Assembly (NCBI GenBank): GCA_016282855.1
Contig: JAEELT010000001.1
Coordinates: forward strand, 1-40,806
DNA from: Clostridiaceae bacterium
GTDB taxonomy: Bacteria > Bacillota > Clostridia > Oscillospirales > Acutalibacteraceae
Length of the DNA: 40,806 nucleotides
Direction of reading: 5' to 3'
Position 1 is the stretch's first letter. Every line of letters starts with the position of its first letter. The notes under the pieces are model-generated. The model was not told the DNA's origin. It did no database searches and was given only the letters and a program-made list of their open reading frames with translations. This document shows positions 26,287 through 38,888 of the stretch, piece after piece. Position numbers and translations under genes: made by a program.

Positions 26287-28006
26287 ATGGATATTTCCGA
26301 AAACAAAGCAATTCTTTATTCAGATAAAACTCCGTCTGATACTCAGAGAGAACGGCTGCTCGCTTTTCTCAGATCAAAACACAACGTTGACGACTATGAT
26401 TTTATTGAAGACCTTTCCATAAAAGACGGTTTCAAGCTTATGGTCGGCGACGAAGTATATGACTGGACCAATGAAGGCAGACTCAGGCAGCTTAAAAACT
26501 TTATAGAAACACTCGGCGGCAAAGAGAACTATGTTCCCCTGCTCAGAGGCGCAGTTAACAAATGGAAGCCCGATGCGGTTGTTGAGGAGATCGGCAGAGT
26601 GACAAGAGTAGGTGACGGAATTGCAGCCGTTAGCGGGCTTGACAGCGCCGAATACGGTGAAATTCTCCTCTTTGAAAACGGCGTCAAAGGTATGGCTCTC
26701 GACCTTAAAGAAAATGAAATAGGCTGTGTACTGTTTGACAGGGATCAGGATGTTATGCAAGGCAGCACCGTTTCGAGGTCCGGGAAAGTCGCGGGTATGC
26801 CTGTTGGCGAGGAATTTATCGGCAGAGTTATAGATGCTCTCGGCAACCCGATTGACGAAAAGGGCGAAATCAAAGTTGAAAAATATTTTCCCATTGAGCA
26901 TCACGCTCCCGGTATAATTGACAGACAGAGTGTCAACACTCCTCTTGAAACAGGAATTCTTGCCATAGACTCTATGTTCCCCATAGGCAGAGGTCAGAGA
27001 GAGCTTATAATCGGAGACCGTCAGACCGGAAAAACATCAATTGCTATTGATACAATACTCAACCAGAACGGTAAGGGAGTTATTTGCATTTATGTAGCTA
27101 TCGGTCAGAAGGCCAGCTCCGTTTCCGGTATTGTAAACACACTTGAAAAATATGGAGCAATGAATTACACAACAGTTGTCAGTTCAACAGCTTCAGATCC
27201 GTCCCCTCTTCAGTATATTGCCCCCTATTCCGGCTGCACTCTTGCCGAGTATTTTATGAATCTCGGTCACGATGTGCTGATAGTTTATGATGACCTGTCA
27301 AAGCACGCTGTTGCTTACAGATCACTCAGCCTAATTCTCGGCAGGAAGCCGGGCAGAGAAGCATACCCCGGAGATATATTCTATCTTCATTCCCGTCTGC
27401 TTGAGCGCTCTGCCAACATGGCTGACAACAGAGGCGGCGGAAGCATTACCGCTCTGCCGATTGTTGAAACCCAAGCCGGTGACGTTTCCGCATACATACC
27501 CACAAACGTTATTTCAATCACAGACGGTCAGCTTTATCTTGAGAGCGATCTTTTCTTTTCCGGGCAAAGGCCGGCAATAAATGTTGGTCTTTCGGTTTCC
27601 CGTGTCGGCGGAAACGCTCAGTCAAAAGCTGTCAAATCAGCAAGCGGTTCACTAAGGCTTGATCTTGCTCAGTACAGAGAATTGGCGGCATTTATGCAGT
27701 TTGCCGGCGACCTGGATGAAAACACAAAGAAACAGCTTGATTACGGCTCCTGCCTTATGCGTATGCTCAGGCAGAAACAGCATATGCCCTATTCGCGGCA
27801 CAGGATAATAATCATTCTTATTGTTACGCTGTCTCATCTTATGTCGGCTGTAAAAGATGAAGACTATGAAGAGGTTATTTCATTGATTTGTACCGATATA
27901 GAACGCAACTATCTGCAGGTATGCCATTCAATAAATGAAGAGGGAAAACTTACTGAAGAAATGAAAAAGACAATTCTCTCTTCAGCCGCTGAAACCATTA
28001 AGAACT

Positions 28007-28014
<8 letters not shown>
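26287..28014 (+). CDS. atpA: F1Fo ATP synthase subunit alpha with an N-terminal delta-C-terminal-domain-like extension
   Basis: 'GDRQTGKTS' Walker A, 'FFSGQRPAINVGLSVSRVGG'; 575 aa, ~70 aa longer than a typical alpha. Residues ~1-75 resemble the C-terminal domain of delta/OSCP. Confidence 0.93.
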
Positions 28015-30514
<2,500 letters not shown>

Positions 30515-30523
30515 AATAATTGA

Positions 30524-30551
30524 AAAGGACATGCTTTAAGGCATGTCCTTT
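30524..30551. terminator. Bidirectional intrinsic terminator between the atp operon and the convergent gene
   Basis: AAAGGACATGC tttaag GCATGTCCTTT. Confidence 0.85.
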
Positions 30552-30558
30552 ATCTTTG

Positions 30559-30849
30559 TTATTTTGCAGCTTTCAGCTCTCTCTCAAGCCAGACGCTTCC
30601 TACATCAAGAGCATCAAAAAGACCTGTGCGTTCTGCTTTTTTGACTATTTTTTCTTTCATCTTGATAATAGTGGGATCTGTGCGGAAAAGCTGAAGATTA
30701 ATTTTCTCGGCTACTTCCTCGCCCTGAATTTCAGTGGTGCTCATTATCTGAAGAATTACAACCACGGGCTCATCCATATAGCCGTAGTAAATGGTATTGC
30801 CGTTTCTTACAAGGGGTCTGCCCTTGTACATAAGGAATTGATCAGCCAT
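30559..30849 (-). CDS. Conserved hypothetical protein downstream of ireB
   Basis: ORF 96 aa in tandem with ireB and well spaced; family not recognised with confidence. Confidence 0.65.
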   Translation of the reverse strand: MADQFLMYKGRPLVRNGNTIYYGYMDEPVVVILQIMSTTEIQGEEVAEKINLQLFRTDPTIIKMKEKIVKKAERTGLFDALDVGSVWLERELKAAK

Positions 30850-30866
30850 TATAATACTCCCAAAAA

Positions 30867-31115
30867 TTATTTAACATTCAGATAATTCTGAACCATGGCT
30901 CTGAGGAGCTCATCACGGTCAAGCTTTCTGACAAGGCTTCTGGCATTATTATGCGTGGTGATATAGGTCGGATCTTCGGAAAGAATATAGCCGACAATCT
31001 GGCTTATGGAATTGTAGCCCTTCTCGTTGAGAGCTTCATAAACAGCCTGAAGCGTCCTTTTCATCTCGGCTTCATTTTCATCTTTGATGGAAAACTTAAT
31101 TGTCTTGTCGGTCAT
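30867..31115 (-). CDS. ireB: IreB family regulatory phosphoprotein (UPF0297/DUF965)
   Basis: '[52 protein letters not shown]' is characteristic. Confidence 0.95.
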   Translation of the reverse strand: MTDKTIKFSIKDENEAEMKRTLQAVYEALNEKGYNSISQIVGYILSEDPTYITTHNNARSLVRKLDRDELLRAMVQNYLNVK

Positions 31116-31221
31116 TTTATCGCCTCCGGACTCATATCTTTGCTTGAATTATAACGCATTTCGCATAATAATACAACAGTTTTTTTGAAATTAAGGCAAT
31201 TCTTAATAAAGTCTTAACAGT

Positions 31222-33585
31222 TTAAGCCTTAATAACTACGCCTATTTCAGAAAGATTATCAAGAATCTTATCTATCTTTTTCTGGACTTCTTCCATCTCA
31301 AGAGTTCTTTCCATATCAACAAAATTGAATCTGACTGTGATACTCTTGACACCTAGACGCTCAAATGTATCTATGATTTTGTAGCTCTCAAGCTCACTGA
31401 AGTTTTCGTTGACCCAACATTTCTCGAGCTCTGAAAATCTTGTGTTATCGGGAATAACGAGGGATAAATCATAATATACCGACTGCATATCGCTTGTCTC
31501 GGCAAACTCAATAGCATTCGCCCGAACGCTGTTGAATGAATCCATATCAAATTCAAAGCAAACAGCGGAACCGGTTTTATCAAATTTGAACTTATTGGAC
31601 GGGTGAAGTGCGCAGATTGTGCCGAAAGCAACACCGTTTGCCGATATTTCGGCTGTGTTCTTGGGATGCTGCCAATTATGCGCGGGAGCAATCTTTTTGT
31701 ATTCGGCTTTGGTCTGCTTGATTTCACTGACAATTGTGTTTATTACTTCAAGTGCCTTATAATAAAGCTCTTTTTCGCTGCCTGACTTGCTGTAAAGAAC
31801 GGCGCCGAGATGTTTTCTCTCGTTGCATGTGCCGTCTTCACGGGTACCGTCAACTACTCTGCCTATCTCAAAAACAGCGTAGCTTTCCGCAAAATCCTTG
31901 TTTTCATTAGATATAACAAGCAGAGTCGGAAGCATGGAGTTTCTCAGAACTCCGTTTTCGGAATTCTCAATATTGAGAACTTTAACATTATCCTCTACTT
32001 CTATACCGAGCTTTTTATACTTCCTGCCGTCGCACCATATATAAGAATTAACCTCGTGCATTGAGTATTTCTTGACAAGAATATCTTTGATTTCCTCATC
32101 TTCAGCTTTGGCATAGTCTGTTTTAACCGGCTTGAGAGGCATCATTGTTGTAGTGATATTGAAGTTATCATAGCCGTAAATTCTGGTGATTTCCTCAATA
32201 ATATCGGCTTTTATGGTAACATCCTTAGTTGCTCTCCAGGACGGCACCGAAACGGTGAACTCACCGCTGTTATAATCTACGCCGAAGCCGAGCGAAGTGA
32301 GAGTATGAATTATTCTTTCATCACTGATTTCAATGCCGGTGTATCTGTCTACATATTTCTTATCAAAAGAAAGAGTAATCTCAGGATACTTTCTGACATA
32401 CTTATCATTGACTTTTGAAGCGATTTTTGCGCCTGAGTCAATTGACTTGACTATGTAAGCAAATCTGCCGACAGCCTGAGCGCAGAGCTCGGGGTCAAGC
32501 ATTTTTTCATACCTTGCGGATGAGTCGGTTCTATGGCCGAGACGGGATGATGATTTACGCACGCTGATTCCGTCAAAGCAGGCTGATTCAAGCACAACAG
32601 CGCCTGTATCCTCAACTATTTCGGAATCGAGGCCACCCATAATGCCGGCAATCGCTACAGGAGTATCGTTGTTGTAAATCATCAGGGTGTTTTCATCGAT
32701 TTCTCTTTCTGTATTATCGAGTGTGGTAAATTTAATCTTTTCCTTGGGTGTACCTACTTTGATGCTGTCAATCATATTCGCGTTAAACGCGTGAGTCGGC
32801 TGACCGATTTCGAGCATAATATAGTTAGTAACATCAGCCAGAAGATTTATGGACCTCATGCCGCAGTAATAGAGACGGATCTGCATGGCAACAGGGCTCT
32901 CATTAACGGTGATATTATCCATCTTGAGAGCTTCATATCTGTAAACAAGGTCTTCTCTCTCGATTGTAACAGGCACCTGATAATCGCCGTCATAGCTCAG
33001 GTCATCAAGTGCAAGAGGCTTGAGTTCCCTGCCCGTAAGAGCGGCAAACTCCCTGGCAATTCCGTAATGGCCCCAAAGATCAGGCCTGTTTGTAAGAGAC
33101 TTGTTATCAACCTCAAACACGATATCTTCAATGGGATATAATTTTTTGATATCTTCGCCGCAGGGAGCGTCAGCCGGAAGCTCCAGTATGCCGGAATGAT
33201 CATCGCTCAGGCCGAGCTCTTTTGCAGAGCAGCACATACCTTCAGACTCATATCCGCCGACCGTGGCAACATTGATATCAGCTCCGGGTACTCTCGCGGG
33301 AGCAGCGGCAAGCGCAACCTTCATCCCTTCTCTGACATTGGGCGCACCGCAGACAATATTGTAAACTCTGTCTCCCCCGTCAACCTTAAGAAGATGGAGC
33401 TTCTTTGAATCGGGATGGTTTTCAACGGTAAGGATTTTGCCTACTATTACGTGATTTATATCCTTGCCTTTTTCATAAATATCTTCTACTTCAGCTGTGG
33501 CAAGAGTGAATTTGTTTATCAGTTCCTTGATATCAAACCCGCTGAGGTCCACATATTCTTTTATCCAGTTAATTGATACAAACAT
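31222..33585 (-). CDS. pheT: Phenylalanyl-tRNA synthetase subunit beta
   Basis: tRNA-binding domain 'VGKILTVENHPDSKKLHLLKVD', B3/B4 and B5 domains, FDX-ACB C-terminus; 787 aa. Confidence 0.97.
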   Translation of the reverse strand: MFVSINWIKEYVDLSGFDIKELINKFTLATAEVEDIYEKGKDINHVIVGKILTVENHPDSKKLHLLKVDGGDRVYNIVCGAPNVREGMKVALAAAPARVPGADINVATVGGYESEGMCCSAKELGLSDDHSGILELPADAPCGEDIKKLYPIEDIVFEVDNKSLTNRPDLWGHYGIAREFAALTGRELKPLALDDLSYDGDYQVPVTIEREDLVYRYEALKMDNITVNESPVAMQIRLYYCGMRSINLLADVTNYIMLEIGQPTHAFNANMIDSIKVGTPKEKIKFTTLDNTEREIDENTLMIYNNDTPVAIAGIMGGLDSEIVEDTGAVVLESACFDGISVRKSSSRLGHRTDSSARYEKMLDPELCAQAVGRFAYIVKSIDSGAKIASKVNDKYVRKYPEITLSFDKKYVDRYTGIEISDERIIHTLTSLGFGVDYNSGEFTVSVPSWRATKDVTIKADIIEEITRIYGYDNFNITTTMMPLKPVKTDYAKAEDEEIKDILVKKYSMHEVNSYIWCDGRKYKKLGIEVEDNVKVLNIENSENGVLRNSMLPTLLVISNENKDFAESYAVFEIGRVVDGTREDGTCNERKHLGAVLYSKSGSEKELYYKALEVINTIVSEIKQTKAEYKKIAPAHNWQHPKNTAEISANGVAFGTICALHPSNKFKFDKTGSAVCFEFDMDSFNSVRANAIEFAETSDMQSVYYDLSLVIPDNTRFSELEKCWVNENFSELESYKIIDTFERLGVKSITVRFNFVDMERTLEMEEVQKKIDKILDNLSEIGVVIKA

Positions 33586-33600
33586 TTCAGAACCTCCTTA

Positions 33601-34671
33601 TTATTTACTCTCGGGATTGACAAATGACTTTTCGGTAAACTGAGACAGCGATTTAAGATTGCCGCTGTTGAACACACGGATATCCTTAACTCCGTATCTC
33701 ATCATCGCGAGTCTGGTAAGACCGAGTCCGAACGCGAATCCGGTGTATTTTTCGGGGTCGATGCCGGCAGCGGTAAGCACATTGGGGTGAATCATTCCGC
33801 AGGGGCACAGTTCAAGCCAGCCGCTGTCCTTACAGGAGGAACAGCCTGTACCTCCGCAGATAAGGCACTGAATATCCAGCTCAAAACCGGGCTCAACAAA
33901 GGGGAAGAAACCGGGCCTTAAGCGCACGGTAATATCTCTCTGGAAGACCTCTGAAAGCATTGTCTTCATGAAATAAATCAGATTAGAAACAGATATATCC
34001 TTGTCAACCATTATGCCTTCCATCTGGAAGAAGGTGTTTTCGTGGCAGGCATCGATTTTTTCATTTCTGAAGCATCTGCCCGGGAAAATAGCCCTGATGG
34101 GATTGCCGTTTTCAAGATTGTTTTTATATTTCCTTAATATAGTATTCTGTGCGGCGGAAGTATGTGTTTTAAGAAGCTGATTTGAAGAGAGATAATAAGT
34201 ATCCTGCATATCTCTCGCAGGATGATGAGGAGGAATATTAAGAGCTTCAAAGCAGTTGTAATCATCGGTTATTTCCGAGTAATCCTCAACAGTAAATCCC
34301 ATAGAAGTGAAAATGCTTTCAACCTCTCTTTTTACAAGGGTAATGGGATGATAAGAGCCGAGGTCGTTGGATGAAGGCATTGATTCATCGTAACTCTCAG
34401 CGGCATCAATAAGAAGCTGCACTTCCTTTTTCTTGAGAATCTCAATTTTTTCTGCTATTGCAGATTCAATAAACTGCTTGAGTTCGTTAATAGTCTTTCC
34501 GGCTTCTTTCTTTTCCTCCGCAGAAGCATTTCTTAAATCCTGCATCAAGGCGGAAACATAGCCTTTTTTGCCCAGATACTCAATTCTGAGCTGATCTACA
34601 TCCGATACAGCTTTGAGCTCTTCACTTCTCTTTATGAATTTCTCGCGAAGTTCATCTGTTTTCAAAAACAT
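33601..34671 (-). CDS. pheS: Phenylalanyl-tRNA synthetase subunit alpha
   Basis: 'LLKTHTSAAQ', 'GRCFRNEKIDACHENTFFQMEGI', 'GFAFGLGLTRLAMMRYGVKDIR'. Confidence 0.97.
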   Translation of the reverse strand: MFLKTDELREKFIKRSEELKAVSDVDQLRIEYLGKKGYVSALMQDLRNASAEEKKEAGKTINELKQFIESAIAEKIEILKKKEVQLLIDAAESYDESMPSSNDLGSYHPITLVKREVESIFTSMGFTVEDYSEITDDYNCFEALNIPPHHPARDMQDTYYLSSNQLLKTHTSAAQNTILRKYKNNLENGNPIRAIFPGRCFRNEKIDACHENTFFQMEGIMVDKDISVSNLIYFMKTMLSEVFQRDITVRLRPGFFPFVEPGFELDIQCLICGGTGCSSCKDSGWLELCPCGMIHPNVLTAAGIDPEKYTGFAFGLGLTRLAMMRYGVKDIRVFNSGNLKSLSQFTEKSFVNPESK

Positions 34672-34689
34672 AGCAAAACATTCCTTTCA

Positions 34690-34935
34690 TAAAAAAAACC
34701 CCACTGTCAAATGACAATGAGGGACGGATATAACCGCGGTACCACCCTGCGTTCCCATAAAAACGGGCGCTCTGATGCCATAACGCGGCAAAACGTCAGC
34801 AGCTACTTCTGTTTCACTGCTGCCGCTCCGGGGTGAACTTCAGCAATAATCCGGTGCAGCCCGCTTACAGCCGATGACGGACTTTCTCTGGAAGCACGGA
34901 AATAATGCCTACTCTCCCCTTCTCAGCGTTTGATA
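34690..34935 (-). ncRNA. T-box leader (pheST)
   Basis: Minus strand contains the T-box core AGGGTGGTACCGCGG (plus CCGCGGTACCACCCT 34733-34747), a stem I-like 'GGAGAGTAG' and a terminator hairpin (CCCCACTGTCA/TGACAATGAGGG, 34699-34723) with a T-tract; directly upstream of pheS. Confidence 0.93.
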
Positions 34936-34957
34936 ATTATCGGTATAAACTGATAAA

Positions 34958-34974
34958 GGCAGGGATACCCTGCC
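34958..34974 (-). terminator. Terminator hairpin downstream of rpmF
   Basis: GGCAGGG ATA CCCTGCC, followed on the minus strand by TTTAT. Confidence 0.6.
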
Positions 34975-34979
34975 ATTAA

Positions 34980-35165
34980 TCAGTCTTCCTCAACTGTGAT
35001 GACCTGTCTGCCGTTGTAATAACCGCATTCGGGACAAAGTCTGTGAGATCTTTTGTACTCGCCGCAGTTGGGGCATTTCTCAAGCTGGGGAGCATTCATT
35101 TTCCAGACATTGGAACGTCTCTTATCTCTTCTTGCCTTGGAAACTCTTCTCTTAGGTACTGCCAT
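34980..35165 (-). CDS. rpmF: 50S ribosomal protein L32 (zinc-binding type)
   Basis: 'MAVPKRRVSKARRDKRRSNVWKM...CPNCGEYKRSHRLCPECGYYNGRQV'. Confidence 0.98.
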   Translation of the reverse strand: MAVPKRRVSKARRDKRRSNVWKMNAPQLEKCPNCGEYKRSHRLCPECGYYNGRQVITVEED

Positions 35166-35198
35166 CTTAATAGCACCTCCTTAAAATATGTTAAAAAA

Positions 35199-35696
35199 TT
35201 ATTCGAAATCTGAAAACTGAGCCAGCGCAGCAAGGCGCGGATCAATTTCTTTTTTGCAGCTGCACGGGCCTTCGTTGAGATTTTTGCCGCAATTCGGGCA
35301 GAGACCTTTGCAGTCTTCGGAGCAAAGAAACTTAACGGGAAGCTGGAGAAGGAAATCTTCTCTGATTATATCATCAAGCTCAAGCTGAGAACCCTCTGCA
35401 AGAATGAAGCTGTCGTTATCATCATCATTGAGTGACCTTACAATGATATGCTCAACATCTGCGCAGGCCGGATATTTCACCTTTGCAGCGCATCTGTCAC
35501 ACTCAACATCAAGCACAGAATCGGCTTTAGCATCAAGCCTGACTATGCCGGTATGATTTCTGATTTCTCCTTTAATATTAACGGGAGAAGAAAACGGATG
35601 TAAACCGTTTACTGTTTCGCCGCTCAAATCAAGGCTGTAATCAATCTCCTGAAAGGCGCCTTCAGCGCTGAAAATAGGATCTAAATTTATAATCAT
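35199..35696 (-). CDS. YceD/DUF177 family protein
   Basis: Adjacent to rpmF; 'CSEDCKGLCPNCGKNLNEGPCSCKKEIDPRLAALAQF' is typical of the family. Confidence 0.93.
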   Translation of the reverse strand: MIINLDPIFSAEGAFQEIDYSLDLSGETVNGLHPFSSPVNIKGEIRNHTGIVRLDAKADSVLDVECDRCAAKVKYPACADVEHIIVRSLNDDDNDSFILAEGSQLELDDIIREDFLLQLPVKFLCSEDCKGLCPNCGKNLNEGPCSCKKEIDPRLAALAQFSDFE

Positions 35697-35761
35697 ACAA
35701 AATCACGCAAATAGCATTATATATTTAAAAAAGGAATTTGTCAACAATTTTATTACCGTAA

Positions 35762-36178
35762 TCAGATTTTTTCACAATAATCAAATATCACGGCGGGAAG
35801 CTCCGATTCATCAGCAGAAACAGTGAATGTGAAATCCTGCTCAGTGCTGCTGCTCAGAGCTGAAACTTTTTTGAGAAAATCCGCAAGCGCATCATAATCC
35901 CTGCCACCGATTTTAAGCGTGGCATCAACAAGAATATCGGTAATATCATGGTCACCGGCAATCAGGCCGCTGAGGAAACCGTAAAACGCGTCATAACCGG
36001 AAATATTGTAATTATCTGTTTCAACAAGGCGTGCCCTGTAATTTACAGCATAAGTAAGCAGACGTTCTTTTTCAACACAGACAACATTGCCGTTCGATCT
36101 TTCAAGAGCCTCATTTACGTGATCGATAAGTCTCTTGGTTTTGCCGGAACCTTTGTTGCCGATAATAAGATAAACCAT
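35762..36178 (-). CDS. Small P-loop (putative NTP-binding) protein
   Basis: N-terminal Walker A 'MVYLIIGNKGSGKTKRLI'; family not recognised. Confidence 0.65.
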   Translation of the reverse strand: MVYLIIGNKGSGKTKRLIDHVNEALERSNGNVVCVEKERLLTYAVNYRARLVETDNYNISGYDAFYGFLSGLIAGDHDITDILVDATLKIGGRDYDALADFLKKVSALSSSTEQDFTFTVSADESELPAVIFDYCEKI

Positions 36179-36193
36179 GGGAAATTACCTCCG

Positions 36194-37555
36194 TTATATA
36201 AATCTTTTTTCAAGTATTTCTTTTTCCTGCTCATAGCCCGGTTTGCCGAGAAGAGCAAACATATTCTTTTTATAGCTTTCCACTCCGGGCTGATCAAAGG
36301 GATTTATGCCGAGAATGTATCCGCTTAAAGCGCAGACAATCTCAAAGAAATAGATAAGCTGACCGAGATTGTATTCATCCTGCCTGTCAAGCTCAATGAC
36401 AATATTGGGAACATCGCCGTCGGTATGTGCGAGTATGGTGCCCTGGAAAGCTTTTGAGTTAACATAGTGCATCGTTTTGCCTGCAAGGAAATTAAGGCCG
36501 TCACCGTTATCAGAATCAAACGGAACGTCAACGTCCTCAATCGGGCTGTTTACCCAGATAACCGTTTCAAACATCAGACGCTCGCCCTGCTGTATATACT
36601 GCCCCATTGAGTGAAGATCGGTTGAAAAAATAACCGATGAGGGGAAAAGCCCTTTGCCGTCTTTACCTTCGCTTTCGCCGTAAAGCTGCTTGAGCCATTC
36701 ATTCCACATAAGCATTGACGGCTCATATGAAACCATCAGCTCAATCTTTCTGCCGCTTCTGTAAAAAAGATTTCTGACCGCGGCATACTTGCAGGCATCG
36801 TTTTCGGGTGAATCGTCAGAAGCGTATTTTTCTCTTGCGTATGCGGCGCCGCTCATAAGAGCGTCAATGTCTATGCCAGCAACGGCAATAGGAAGAAGCC
36901 CGACAGCAGTGAGAACAGAATATCTGCCTCCCACATCATCCGGAACAACAAAAGTCTGGTAGTTCTCTTTATCTGCAAGAGCTTTGAGGGCTCCTCTGCT
37001 CTTATCGGTTGTGACATATATCCTTTTTGCCGCTTCTTCTTTGCCGTACTTGTCTTCAATAATCTTTTTAAGCACTCTGAAGGCAACCGCGGTCTCGGTT
37101 GTAGTGCCGGATTTTGAAATCACGTTAATAGAAAAATCTTTGCCTTCAACAAGTTTAATAAGTTCGGCTAAAGAATAAGAACTCAAAGTGTTTCCCCCGA
37201 AATAAATATCGGGAGTATCCTTGCTGATAAGGTTGTAATTGTTTGACTTTACAAACTCAATAACCGCTCTTGCACCGAGATATGAGCCGCCAATCCCAAG
37301 CACAACAAGCGCCTGAGAGTCACTCTTGATTTTTTCGGCGCAGGATTTGATTCTGGCAAATTCCGATTTATCATAGTTTACGGGTAAATCGAGCCAGCCG
37401 AGGTAATCGCTACCGGCTCCGGTGCCGTTTTTAAGCTTTCCGAAAGCGGCAGAAACTTCATCCTTCATTGAAGCGAGAGCTTCTTTTCCGGCAGAATCGC
37501 CCGCATACTTGAGATTAAGTTTTAAGGACATATTAACCAACTCCGAGTCACGCAA
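36194..37555 (-). CDS. pgi: Glucose-6-phosphate isomerase
   Basis: '[18 protein letters not shown]', '[19 protein letters not shown]', '[22 protein letters not shown]'. Confidence 0.96.
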   Translation of the reverse strand: MRDSELVNMSLKLNLKYAGDSAGKEALASMKDEVSAAFGKLKNGTGAGSDYLGWLDLPVNYDKSEFARIKSCAEKIKSDSQALVVLGIGGSYLGARAVIEFVKSNNYNLISKDTPDIYFGGNTLSSYSLAELIKLVEGKDFSINVISKSGTTTETAVAFRVLKKIIEDKYGKEEAAKRIYVTTDKSRGALKALADKENYQTFVVPDDVGGRYSVLTAVGLLPIAVAGIDIDALMSGAAYAREKYASDDSPENDACKYAAVRNLFYRSGRKIELMVSYEPSMLMWNEWLKQLYGESEGKDGKGLFPSSVIFSTDLHSMGQYIQQGERLMFETVIWVNSPIEDVDVPFDSDNGDGLNFLAGKTMHYVNSKAFQGTILAHTDGDVPNIVIELDRQDEYNLGQLIYFFEIVCALSGYILGINPFDQPGVESYKKNMFALLGKPGYEQEKEILEKRFI

Positions 37556-37615
37556 ATAGTTTGAGTATTTATTTTACAATAATAAGCAAAATAATTCAAG
37601 AGAATAACACTATTT

Positions 37616-38827
37616 TCACAGAATTATTTTTCCGGATACAAGCGGCTTTTCACTTTTGGTATTCCAGAATGAACCCGCGTATATTTCCACGCGATATGTT
37701 CCTTTTTCAAGGCCGTCAAATGAAACCGACAGTCTTTCGGGTATATAGTAAAAATAGTATTCGCTCCAAAGGTTTTTTAGAGCCGCTGTCGTGCCGTCTT
37801 CATCACGTATTACATAAACATTATAATCATTTACATATTCTTTATCGGTTTTTGCCTGATCAAATGTTACGGTAAAGCCGTTATCGCAAATATCCGTAAT
37901 GGATACAGCGGCATCATCTCCGAAATAAGGCGCGTCAGTTGTTTTATACCTGTCGTCGGTATAAATAAACGATTTAGGATTCCACGGCTCATCAATTTTC
38001 CAAACAAACGGGAAGAAATTATCGGTTATCAAATCATAAGGATAAATGCGGACTCTGCCTTTTTCATCCGCCTCCACAATCAGCATCTGAGCGGCAATAT
38101 CGCAGCGCGGCGGAATTGTTCCGTAATACTTGTCAAATTCATCATTTTCAAAGTAAAGCAGAGTGCCGGTACCCAGGCAGGTGAAATGCCTCTGATGTAT
38201 TGAGCGCGGATCGTTTATCGGAGCGTGTGAATGGCCGGAGAAATCAATTATCTGAGGATAATTGCAGAGAATCTCATTCAGGTCATCCTGACCCCAGTTT
38301 ATGCTGCCGTATACAGTGCCTGAGATATGCGGATGCTGGAAGAAGAATATAGGTTTTGTATGGCTGTCTTTTGAGGCTTCTTTCAGTGCGGAAGAAGCAA
38401 ACTCCTTTTCGGGCTCATCAAAATCACATCTTTTTGTGCAGCTTAAGCTGATAAAATGAAATCCGTTTATAACCATATGAGTGTCAGGCTCAAGATTGAA
38501 AATTTCCCTGAGCCTTGATCTCGCCCCCTCGGGCGAATCGTAACCGAATTCATGAGAAGCGAGAGAAACATTGACATATGTTCCGGGCCTGATATAATCG
38601 TCAAGCGTTTTTTTGAAGCATCTCATCTGTTCGGGCGAGCCGCTGTTGGCAAAATCGCCCACAACATAGACGGCGTCAAGGTTTTTATAATCATCCTTTT
38701 CGCTCAGCTCATATGATTTTTCAATCGCGTGTTTCATACGGTCACGGGCAACAGTATTCTCATCCTTGTAGTGGACATCACTGCAGACCATAAACCTCAG
38801 AGCAGGTTTAAAATCGGGATCAAACAT
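37616..38827 (-). CDS. Calcineurin-like metallophosphoesterase
   Basis: 'MVCSDVHYKDE', 'VVGDFANSG', 'FQHPHISG', 'DFSGHSHAPI'. Confidence 0.83.
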   Translation of the reverse strand: MFDPDFKPALRFMVCSDVHYKDENTVARDRMKHAIEKSYELSEKDDYKNLDAVYVVGDFANSGSPEQMRCFKKTLDDYIRPGTYVNVSLASHEFGYDSPEGARSRLREIFNLEPDTHMVINGFHFISLSCTKRCDFDEPEKEFASSALKEASKDSHTKPIFFFQHPHISGTVYGSINWGQDDLNEILCNYPQIIDFSGHSHAPINDPRSIHQRHFTCLGTGTLLYFENDEFDKYYGTIPPRCDIAAQMLIVEADEKGRVRIYPYDLITDNFFPFVWKIDEPWNPKSFIYTDDRYKTTDAPYFGDDAAVSITDICDNGFTVTFDQAKTDKEYVNDYNVYVIRDEDGTTAALKNLWSEYYFYYIPERLSVSFDGLEKGTYRVEIYAGSFWNTKSEKPLVSGKIIL

Positions 38828-38845
38828 TTTTTATCACCTTTTAAA

Positions 38846-38877
38846 AAAGCCGCATTCAGTTTTCCGAATGCGGCTGA
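38846..38877 (-). terminator. Intrinsic terminator of the PPC-repeat protein gene
   Basis: AGCCGCATTC agttttcc GAATGCGGCT; minus-strand T-tract (TTTTTTAA). Confidence 0.85.
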
Positions 38878-38888
38878 TTTGGAATCTG

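Noticed and set aside
26270-26290. Loss of atpH by frameshift or sequencing error
   Set aside because: Only 5 nt separate the b stop from the alpha start, so there is no hidden delta N-terminal sequence to restore.
33601-34671. Cys-rich insertion 'CLICGGTGCSSCKDSGWLELCPCG' in PheS
   Set aside because: Similar Cys-rich segments occur in ordinary bacterial PheS proteins, so it is not unusual.
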